A stretch of 10,009 bases of DNA from Dehalococcoidia bacterium (GTDB lineage: Bacteria > Chloroflexota > Dehalococcoidia > SM23-28-2): the NCBI GenBank assembly GCA_022866185.1, contig JALHUG010000228.1:1-10009 (forward strand), written 5' to 3'. Position numbers and translations under genes: made by a program. Positions 1 to 5,732 of the stretch are shown one piece after another; the first letter of the stretch is position 1, and each line of letters begins with the position of its first letter. Under the pieces are notes generated by a model that did no database searches, had not been told where the DNA came from, and was given only the letters and a program-made list of their open reading frames with translations.

Positions 1-3000
1 CGAGGGCTTCGTCCAGCTTGCTGGCGTCGGTGCCGCCGCCCTGGGCCATCTCGGGGCGGCCACCGCCACCGCCGCCGGCAGCCGAGGCCACCCGCTTGAG
101 GATGTGGCCGGCGTGGAGGCCGCGCTTCACCAGGTCGGGGGTGACCATCGCCATGAAGGCCGGCCGTCCATCGAGCACTGTCCCCAGAACGACGACGGCG
201 GAGCCCAGGCGCTGGCGCAGGACGTCGCCCATGTGGCGCAGGGCGTCCTGGCTGGGGGCATCGACCCGCGCCGCCAGCAGGGGGATGCCGTCCACCGCCC
301 GCGCCTTGCCGACGAGGGCCTCGGCGGCGGGAGCAGCCAGCGCTCGCTCCAGGGCCTGCGCTCGCTTGCGCTCGCTGTCCAGGTCCGAGAGGAGGGCGAC
401 CACCTTGGCCTCCAGGTCGCTGGCCACAGTTCCCAGGCGGCGGCTGGCGCCTTCCAGGGCGGCCAGTTGCTCCTGGACGTAGGCCTCGGCGGCGCGGCCG
501 GTGACGGCCTCGATGCGGCGCATGCCGGCGCCGATGCTGCTCTCCCCCACGATGAGGAACAGCCCTATCTGGCCGGTGGCCGAGCAGTGGGTGCCGCCGC
601 ATAGCTCGCCGCTGAAGCGCTCGCCGCCCTCCTTTGTCTCCACCACCCGCACCTGGTCGCCGTACTTCTCGTCGAAGAAGGCGAGCACGCCCTCCTTCAT
701 GGCCTCATCGAAGCTGGAGACGCGGGTGGTCACCAGCAAGTCAGCGCGGATCTTCTCGTTCACTATGCGCTGGATCTCCGCCAGCTCCTCCGGCTTGAGG
801 GCCTCCATGTGGGTGAAGTCGAAGCGCAGGCGGTCGGGGGCCACCAGCGAGCCCGCCTGGCGGACGTGGCTGCCCAGCACCCGGCGCAGGGCGGCATGGA
901 GGAGGTGGGTGGCGGTGTGGTTGCGCATTATGTCGCGGCGGGCCTCGTCCACCTGGGCGACCACGGCGTCGTTGACGGCGATGCGCCCCTCCAGCACGCG
1001 GCCGCGGTGGACGATGAGCTTCTCGGCGGGCCGCTGGGTATCGTCTACCTGTACCCGCCCGTGCGGCCCGACGATCTCCCCTGCATCGCCGACCTGGCCG
1101 CCGGCCTCGCCGTAGAAGGGCGTCTCGCGCAGGATGACCTCCACCGCCTCGCCCTCCGAGACGCTCTCTGTCTGGCCACCGTCCTTCAGCAGGGCGACGA
1201 CGGTGGTCTGGGCGGTGAGCGTCTCGTAGCCGAGGAAGGGGGTCTCCAAGCCGGCCAGGGCATCGTAGCCTGCGGCTGGCCCCTCAGCGGTGAACTTGGC
1301 GGCGGCGCGAGCGCGCTCGCGCTGGGCCTCCATCAGCCTTTCGAAGCCCTCCTCATCGATGGTGAAGCCGCGCTCGCGGGCGATCTCGCGGGTCAGCTCC
1401 ATGGGGAAGCCGTAGGTGTCGGCCAGAACGAACACCTCACGGCCGCTGAGGGCCTTTTCTAGTTCTCCCGCGGCTTGCTTCACTTGCCTAACCTTTTCCC
1501 TGATCAGTTCCTCCTTTTCGCTGAGCTCCTGTCTTGCGAGGGACAGCACCTTTGGGTCTACCAGGTTCTGGGCGCCTGTGCGATCAAATACCGCCTGTAG
1601 CGTACCGCGCAGTTCGTGTTCAATGGTTGCCGTGGCGTCGTCGAGGGCTTTCCTCACAGCCGAGAGAGCTTTCCCGACGAGCCAGTGCGGCACACGTTCC
1701 CAGGGGATGCCTTCGGGTGTCATTGTCCCGATCAGGAGGGTCATATTCACTAGGGCGCTCCGTGCTCTATCGCTGGGTCCGCTCAAGTATGGTACCCACT
1801 CGTCGGCGGGCCGCTGCGTCATTACGGCGTCAATGGCTTGCGCCCAGTCGCTGACTATGCGAACCGCGCCTTCGTGCGCTGGCAGTAGCTCGGCCGAGAG
1901 CAGGTCAGTTCCCCGGCTCAGTGTCTCCTCGAACCGCTCCTCCTCGCCTCCGAGCACGCGCAGGGCGAATTCCTGTTGCTGCCGCACTTCCGGATAGGCC
2001 TCGCCCATCACATCGACGACCGCCTGTACCATCTTGGCGACGAAGGGCTCGCTGAGCCCCAGGTAGTGCTGGCCGTGGTAGATCGCTCGCCGCAGGATGC
2101 GGCGTACGGCGTAGCCCCGCTCTTCGTTGCCGGGCATGACGCCGTCTGCTATTAGGAACGCCGCCGCCCGCGTGTGCTCGGCGACGATGCGCATCGCCCG
2201 ATCGGTGGCGTCGTCCTGGCCGTAGCGGCGGCCGGTCACCCGCTCCACCCGCTCGATGATGGGGGCGAAGAGGTCGGTCTCGTACACCGAGCGCACGCCC
2301 TGGAGGACGACCGCCATGCGCTCCAGGCCGGCGCCGGTGTCGATGTTCTTGGCTGGCAGAAGGGTGCGCGAGCCGTCGGGGTGCAGGAAGTAGGTGGTGA
2401 ACACCAGGTTCCATATCTCCAGGAAGCGCCCGCACTCCACCGCCGGGTGGCACTGGTCGCGCTGGCACTCGGGGCAGCCGGGCGTTGGGCCGAAGTCGTA
2501 GTGGAGCTCGCTGCAGGGCCCGCAGGGGCCCACCGTGCCGCAGAACCAGTAGTTGTGCTCCTCGCCGTAGCGCACGATGCGCTCGGCGGGGACGCCAACC
2601 TTGCGCCACAGGTCGAAGGCCTCGTCGTCGTCGAGGTAGACGGCGGCCCAGAGGCGCTCCTTGGGCATCGCGAACCAGCTCTTGTCGGTCACCAACTCCC
2701 AGGCCCAGGGGATGGCCTCTGCCTTGAAGTAATCGCCGATGCTGAAGTTGCCCAGCATCTCGAAGAAGGTGAGGTGGGCGGTGTCGCCCACCGAATCGAT
2801 GTCGCTGGTGCGGAAGCATTTCTGCACGGAGGCCAGGCGGCGCGAGGGCGGGGTGACTCGACCCTCGAAGTAGGGCTTGAACTGCACCATGCCGGCGCTG
2901 GTGAAGAGCAGGGTGGGGTCACCCACCGGCACGAGGGGTGCGCTGGGGATCACTTTGTGCCCTCGCTCCTGGAAGAAGCGGAGGAAGGTGTCGCGAATCT

Positions 3001-3025
3001 GCTGGCTGACCATATTGAAGAGCAT
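1..3025 (-). CDS. alaS: Alanyl-tRNA synthetase (C-terminal end cut by window edge)
   Basis: This cytoplasmic class II aminoacyl-tRNA synthetase charges tRNA-Ala with alanine and hydrolyses mischarged Ser- or Gly-tRNA-Ala. The frame is open for 1008 codons and runs off the left edge. The catalytic domain comes first: FTSAGMVQFKPYF near residue 45, GPCGPCSE near 155, and the motif 3 sequence TGAGLERM at 230-237. DTYGFP at 536-541 marks the start of the linker to the editing domain. That domain has both zinc/editing signatures, HTATH at 703-707 and CGGTH at 809-813. The C-terminal C-Ala domain ends in a glycine run followed by RPEMAQGGG, normally very near the end of AlaS, so only a few codons should be missing. 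The protein is longer than the usual roughly 870-880 residues because of an insertion at about 381-520. ATG 3025 is used here; ATG 3013 (MVSQQIRDTF) fits the family start equally well, and neither has a good Shine-Dalgarno sequence. Confidence 0.96.
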   Translation of the reverse strand, partial: MLFNMVSQQIRDTFLRFFQERGHKVIPSAPLVPVGDPTLLFTSAGMVQFKPYFEGRVTPPSRRLASVQKCFRTSDIDSVGDTAHLTFFEMLGNFSIGDYFKAEAIPWAWELVTDKSWFAMPKERLWAAVYLDDDEAFDLWRKVGVPAERIVRYGEEHNYWFCGTVGPCGPCSELHYDFGPTPGCPECQRDQCHPAVECGRFLEIWNLVFTTYFLHPDGSRTLLPAKNIDTGAGLERMAVVLQGVRSVYETDLFAPIIERVERVTGRRYGQDDATDRAMRIVAEHTRAAAFLIADGVMPGNEERGYAVRRILRRAIYHGQHYLGLSEPFVAKMVQAVVDVMGEAYPEVRQQQEFALRVLGGEEERFEETLSRGTDLLSAELLPAHEGAVRIVSDWAQAIDAVMTQRPADEWVPYLSGPSDRARSALVNMTLLIGTMTPEGIPWERVPHWLVGKALSAVRKALDDATATIEHELRGTLQAVFDRTGAQNLVDPKVLSLARQELSEKEELIREKVRQVKQAAGELEKALSGREVFVLADTYGFPMELTREIARERGFTIDEEGFERLMEAQRERARAAAKFTAEGPAAGYDALAGLETPFLGYETLTAQTTVVALLKDGGQTESVSEGEAVEVILRETPFYGEAGGQVGDAGEIVGPHGRVQVDDTQRPAEKLIVHRGRVLEGRIAVNDAVVAQVDEARRDIMRNHTATHLLHAALRRVLGSHVRQAGSLVAPDRLRFDFTHMEALKPEELAEIQRIVNEKIRADLLVTTRVSSFDEAMKEGVLAFFDEKYGDQVRVVETKEGGERFSGELCGGTHCSATGQIGLFLIVGESSIGAGMRRIEAVTGRAAEAYVQEQLAALEGASRRLGTVASDLEAKVVALLSDLDSERKRAQALERALAAPAAEALVGKARAVDGIPLLAARVDAPSQDALRHMGDVLRQRLGSAVVVLGTVLDGRPAFMAMVTPDLVKRGLHAGHILKRVASAAGGGGGGRPEMAQGGGTDASKLDEAL
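1466..1885 (-). other. In-frame ~140-residue insertion within AlaS
   Basis: In ordinary AlaS, the helix containing ERFxxTLxRGxxLL is followed within about 20 residues by DTYGFP. Here ERFEETLSRGTDLLSAEL ends at residue 380 and DTYGFP begins at 536, leaving about 140 extra residues (about 381-520). The segment is predicted by eye to be largely helical. It contains SDWAQAIDAVM, a MTPEGIPWERVPHWL stretch, and a charged, coiled-coil-like end (LSEKEELIREKVRQVKQ). I recognise no domain in it and see no intein splice or homing-endonuclease motifs. The DNA uses more A/T-ending and rare-looking codons (AGG, ATA, TTT, CTA, GGA) than the flanking alaS. The frame is maintained on both sides, so the enzyme is probably intact. 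The exact edges are uncertain by some ten residues. Confidence 0.8.
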
Positions 3026-3028
3026 CCG

Positions 3029-3095
3029 CCTGCCGACAGGGCAGACCTGGCTGTGCAAACGCGAGTGGATTATAGCACGCCTGCCTGTCGGCAGG
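3029..3095. repeat. 12-bp inverted repeat flanking the alaS promoter
   Basis: CCTGCCGACAGG at 3029-3040 is matched exactly by its reverse complement CCTGTCGGCAGG at 3084-3095, with 43 bases between the arms. Each arm is itself nearly palindromic (CTGCC...GGCAG). One arm lies just upstream of the alaS start codon, the other in the -35 region, with the TATAAT element between them. It could be a pair of operator sites, a leader hairpin beside the ribosome-binding region, or copies of a small dispersed palindrome. The sequence does not decide between these. Confidence 0.7.
3069..3077 (-). promoter_or_regulatory. Extended -10 promoter of alaS
   Basis: Read on the minus strand, this is TGCTATAAT, a perfect sigma70 extended -10 (TGn plus TATAAT). 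It would start transcription near 3062, giving a leader of about 37 nt before ATG 3025. The -35 region 16-18 bp further upstream is poor (TACCTG), as expected for an extended -10 promoter. No T-box consensus (AGGGTGGNACCGCG) is present between it and alaS. Confidence 0.65.
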
Positions 3096-3116
3096 TAGGT
3101 TCGCGTCGTACCCGTC

Positions 3117-3146
3117 TTGACAGGCCAGGGGGCCTATGGCTAGTAT
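3117..3146 (+). promoter_or_regulatory. Putative plus-strand promoter divergent to alaS
   Basis: A perfect -35 TTGACA lies at 3117-3122, followed after 18 bp by TAGTAT at 3141-3146 (4 of 6 matches to TATAAT). Transcription would begin near 3153. The first convincing plus-strand gene starts at 3470, so the message would carry a leader of about 315 nt, or the promoter could drive a small RNA. The -35 is strong and the -10 weak. Confidence 0.45.
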
Positions 3147-3469
3147 TGTAGTAAGAGTGTGGCGCCGTTGCCGACGCGATGAAAGAGTAACAGCGGCGCG
3201 GCAGCAAGAAGGTTGTAGTTCTTGGACGCTGAAGAAGCAGAGCCGCCTTTAGGCGGCGAATTCGACCGTTGCGGTCCTTTCGTTGGTCGACCGAGACCCC
3301 TCAACGCCCTCGCCTGTCAAACCCCACGCGTTCTGACTGGCTCACGTCTATCGTGCTATCTTCGCTCTCCTCATCTCACTTCGTGCTTAGGAAAGGTCTA
3401 ACGGATGAAGGATCGGCTGGCGGCCGTGATGGCAACATCAGCTTAGGGCTCCTCTTGTTGTAGCAAGCG
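3147..3469 (+). other. Long non-coding leader with several hairpins, possible structured RNA
   Basis: I see no convincing gene in this stretch. It holds several perfect small stem-loops in the plus-strand sense: GCCGCC-TTTA-GGCGGC at 3242-3257, GACCG-TTG-CGGTC at 3264-3276, a compound stem at 3281-3306 (CGTT/AACG outside GGTC/GACC), and TGATG-GCAA-CATCA at 3427-3440 with a GNRA-type tetraloop. CTTG/CAAG can also pair just before the ATG at 3470. None is followed by a T-run, so they do not look like simple terminators. I tested the region mentally against RNase P, tmRNA, SRP RNA and the glmS ribozyme and saw none of their conserved cores. A 64-codon frame from TTG 3269 has no ribosome-binding site or recognisable product. 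Confidence 0.4.
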
Positions 3470-4351
3470 ATGGCAAGAGCAAAGACAGCGGCAGCAGCAC
3501 ATCCAGCGGGCGAGGCGGTTCGGCTGGGGCTTCAGGTCAAGCGACTGGCCACAGAGCTGGGCCTGGAGCTTACGCCCTCGTTGCGAGCTCAGCTCAGGCA
3601 GGCCATCGCCCAGGAAGGCTATGCAGCAGCCCAGGAGCGGGCAATCGAAGCCTTATCACGCCCGCGGGTGCAGGCGCTGGCACGCCAGCGGCTCTGCCAG
3701 GATCTGATGCTGGCGGGGGTTACCATCGTGGACCCGGCCACCACCTACATCGAGGATGGCGTCAGCGTGGGCGCCGAGACCGTCATCCATCCCAACACTG
3801 TCATCTCCGGCCGCACTCACATCGGCAGGGCCTGCCACATCGGCCCCAACACCATCGTCAGCGACTCCACGATCGGCGACCGCTGTCGGGTTGTGGCCTC
3901 GGTGGTGGAGGGCGCAGTGCTTGAGGGCGACGTGAGTGTCGGGCCCTTCAGCCACCTGCGGCCGGGCAGCCACTTGGCCAGCGGCGTACACGTAGGCAAC
4001 TTCGCTGAGGTGAAGAAGTCGCGCCTGGGGCGGGGTGCCAAGATGGGCCACTTTGGCTACGTGGGCGATGCCCAGGTGGGCGACGAGGCGAACATCGGGG
4101 CGGGGACAGTCACCTGCAACTTCGACGGCGTGAGCAAGCATCGCACGGTTATCGGCCAGGGAGCCTTCATCGGCAGCGATACGATGCTGGTGGCTCCGGT
4201 GCGGGTGGGCGATGGCGCCACTACCGCCGCCGGCTCCGTGGTGAATCGAGACGTGCCGGCGGATACGCTGGCAGTGGGGATTCCGGCTCGCATTCAGCCG
4301 AAGCGGCGGTCTCGCCGAAAGGGAAGGGCGGCGACAGAGCGTGGACCGTAG
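3470..4351 (+). CDS. GlmU-type acetyltransferase (left-handed beta-helix), no uridyltransferase domain
   Basis: The 293-residue protein matches only the C-terminal half of GlmU, which transfers acetyl from acetyl-CoA to glucosamine-1-phosphate on the way to UDP-GlcNAc, the precursor of peptidoglycan and other glycans. Residues 1-70 are an Ala-rich helical region. Residues 76-90 (CQDLMLAGVTIVDPA) match the GlmU linker, and hexapeptide repeats run from about 88 to 272. Residues equivalent to the E. coli active site are visible: R164 in HLRPG, K182 in EVKKS, H194 and Y197 in GHFGYVGD, N208 in NIGAGT, and S236 in FIGSD. E. coli Tyr387 corresponds to Phe218. The roughly 229-residue nucleotidyltransferase domain is absent and has no remnant upstream. 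The tail is basic (PKRRSRRKGR). The start has only a weak Shine-Dalgarno sequence. The gene overlaps the next one by 11 bp. The substrate could instead be another amino sugar phosphate, although catalytic conservation favours the GlmU reaction. Confidence 0.85.
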   Translation: MARAKTAAAAHPAGEAVRLGLQVKRLATELGLELTPSLRAQLRQAIAQEGYAAAQERAIEALSRPRVQALARQRLCQDLMLAGVTIVDPATTYIEDGVSVGAETVIHPNTVISGRTHIGRACHIGPNTIVSDSTIGDRCRVVASVVEGAVLEGDVSVGPFSHLRPGSHLASGVHVGNFAEVKKSRLGRGAKMGHFGYVGDAQVGDEANIGAGTVTCNFDGVSKHRTVIGQGAFIGSDTMLVAPVRVGDGATTAAGSVVNRDVPADTLAVGIPARIQPKRRSRRKGRAATERGP

Positions 4352-5633
4352 TACCTGGCCCGGGCTGGTGCTGCTGGTGGCGGCCGTTGCTCTGCTAACC
4401 CTGGTGACAGCAGCCGAGGCGGCGTCTGTCGCCAGCCATCGAACTCGCCTGCGCCTGCTGGCAGGAAGAGGAGCATCTCGGTCGCAGATCCTGACCCGCT
4501 ACCTTCAGGAGAGACACACCGTCTATGCAGCCCTCGTTCTGGCCCGCAACCTCGCTCTCATCGGCAGCACCGCCATAGTCGTTTATGTCGTCTTGCACGA
4601 GGCCGGGCACAACTGGGCTGTGCTGACTGTCACCTTCTTTGCTGCCCTCATCACCCTGGCGGTGATCCAGGCCATACCGCGGCTGATGGTATCGCGCAAT
4701 CCCCAGAGGTGGGCGGTCTATCTGTCTCCTTTTGTCGATTTGGTTAGGTTTCTTTTCCGTCTGCCATCCGCTCTCTTGGACCTGCCGGCGCGTGCCATCC
4801 TCCGCTGGCGAAGGCTGGGAGCAGAGAGCACAGACCCCCAGGATGAGACGGATGAGCTCTTGCGCCTGCTGGAGATAGAGGGGAGTGCAGGCCTGATCGA
4901 TGAGGACGAGAGGGAAATGATCCGCAGGATCATGGCGCTGGAGGAGACCACCGCTCGCGAGATCATGGTGCCACGCATCGATATCGTTGCCCTGCCCAGC
5001 GACAGCAACTTCGAGGACATCGCTCGCGTCATCGTCGAGCGGGGCTACAGCCGCATTCCCATCTTCGAGGACACCATCGACAACATCGTCGGGGTGGTCT
5101 ACGACCGCGAGGTGCTGGGCTATCTGGCCAACAGTGCCAAGCCAACCGACATCAAGGCCGTGGCTCGCCCGCCCTATTTCGTCCCCGAGAGCAAGAAGGT
5201 GGATGAGCTGCTGGCCGAGATGCGGCAGAACAAGCTGTCCATAGCCATCGTGGTGGACGAATACGGTGGCACCGCCGGCCTGGTGACCATCGAGGACCTC
5301 GTCGAAGAGATCGTGGGCGAGATCGCCGACGAGTTCGATGTGGAGGAGGAGACCATCCATCGAGTCAGCGAGACCGAGGCCATTCTGGACGCCCGCCTGA
5401 GCATCGACGCCCTTCAGGAGCTGTTCGGGATTGAGGTGGAGGAGGGCGACTTCGACACCGTGGGCGGCTTCGTGTTCCACCATCTGGGCAAGATGCCCTC
5501 CGTCGGCGAGGAGATCAGAGTGGATGGCCTGGTCGTGCGCATCCTCTCCGTCAGCGGTCACCGCATCAAGCGAGTGCGGGTGATCAAGCAGGAGCCCCCG
5601 CCGCCGGGCAACGGCGGCAACGGGGGGAGGTAG
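4341..5633 (+). CDS. CNNM/CBS-domain membrane protein of the HlyC/CorC family
   Basis: This 430-residue protein has the full layout of the HlyC/CorC (TlyC) family, linked in various members to magnesium or cobalt ion transport. An N-terminal CNNM (DUF21) membrane domain has hydrophobic segments near residues 7-28, 61-84, 91-113 and 124-150. A cytoplasmic CBS pair follows: EDEREMIRRIMALEETTAREIMVPRID from about 188, GYSRIPIFEDTIDNIVGVVY at 235-254, and IAIVVDEYGGTAGLVTIEDL at 301-320. The C-terminal CorC_HlyC domain spans about 338-415, with FDTVGGFVFHHLGKMPSVGE and a final HRIKRVRVI. A short Pro/Gly/Asn tail ends the protein. The start is GTG 4341, inside the last codons of the GlmU-like gene, which suggests translational coupling. 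No other good start precedes the first membrane helix. The name hemolysin used for some relatives is not supported here; ion transport is the family-level inference. Confidence 0.9.
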   Translation: MDRSTWPGLVLLVAAVALLTLVTAAEAASVASHRTRLRLLAGRGASRSQILTRYLQERHTVYAALVLARNLALIGSTAIVVYVVLHEAGHNWAVLTVTFFAALITLAVIQAIPRLMVSRNPQRWAVYLSPFVDLVRFLFRLPSALLDLPARAILRWRRLGAESTDPQDETDELLRLLEIEGSAGLIDEDEREMIRRIMALEETTAREIMVPRIDIVALPSDSNFEDIARVIVERGYSRIPIFEDTIDNIVGVVYDREVLGYLANSAKPTDIKAVARPPYFVPESKKVDELLAEMRQNKLSIAIVVDEYGGTAGLVTIEDLVEEIVGEIADEFDVEEETIHRVSETEAILDARLSIDALQELFGIEVEEGDFDTVGGFVFHHLGKMPSVGEEIRVDGLVVRILSVSGHRIKRVRVIKQEPPPPGNGGNGGR

Positions 5634-5659
5634 TTCGAGATCGGCCTTTCTCCAGACGC

Positions 5660-5687
5660 TTGACAATCCCTGGCGGTGCTATATCAT
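5660..5687 (+). promoter_or_regulatory. Strong sigma70-type promoter for the LPATG repeat protein
   Basis: A perfect TTGACA at 5660-5665 is followed after 16 bp by TATCAT at 5682-5687 (5 of 6 matches to TATAAT). Transcription should begin near 5694, leaving a leader of about 39 nt before ATG 5733. This makes the downstream gene independent of the upstream GlmU-like/CorC-like pair. Confidence 0.75.
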
Positions 5688-5721
5688 AGGGGAGTAGCCG
5701 GCCAGAATCTAGCGCATATCT

Positions 5722-5726
5722 GGAGG
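5722..5726 (+). promoter_or_regulatory. Ribosome-binding site fixing the start at 5733
   Basis: GGAGG ends 6 bases before ATG 5733. The same frame is open back to 5676, but codons before 5694 lie inside or upstream of the predicted transcript start. The protein from 5733 begins with a normal signal peptide, so 5733 is the start. Confidence 0.8.
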
Positions 5727-5732
5727 AAGCCG

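Noticed and set aside
1466..1885. The AlaS insertion as an intein or mobile intron
   Set aside because: There is no Cys/Ser start or His-Asn end, no splicing blocks and no endonuclease motif. About 140 residues is also small for an intein, and the frame is simply continuous.
3026..3116. T-box riboswitch upstream of alaS
   Set aside because: The predicted leader is only about 37 nt and lacks the conserved T-box sequence and any terminator/antiterminator pair.
1905..3151. Long frames overlapping alaS: 1905-2819 minus (Arg/Pro-rich) and 2174-3151 plus (Ala/Gly/His-rich)
   Set aside because: Both lie over the alaS frame with its catalytic motifs. Their composition is typical of out-of-frame translation of GC-rich DNA.
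3269..3463. 64-codon frame in the intergenic region
   Set aside because: It starts at TTG without a ribosome-binding site, overlaps hairpins and has no recognisable product. I describe the region as non-coding.
5595..5626. GC hairpin at the end of the CorC-like gene (CCGCCG/CGGCGG with outer C and G runs)
   Set aside because: It lies inside the coding Pro/Gly tail and has no following T-run, so it is not supported as an intrinsic terminator.
4395..5666. 423-codon minus-strand open frame opposite the CorC-like gene
   Set aside because: It is antisense to a gene with clear domain motifs, has no recognisable motif of its own and reads as a low-complexity shadow of a GC-rich gene.
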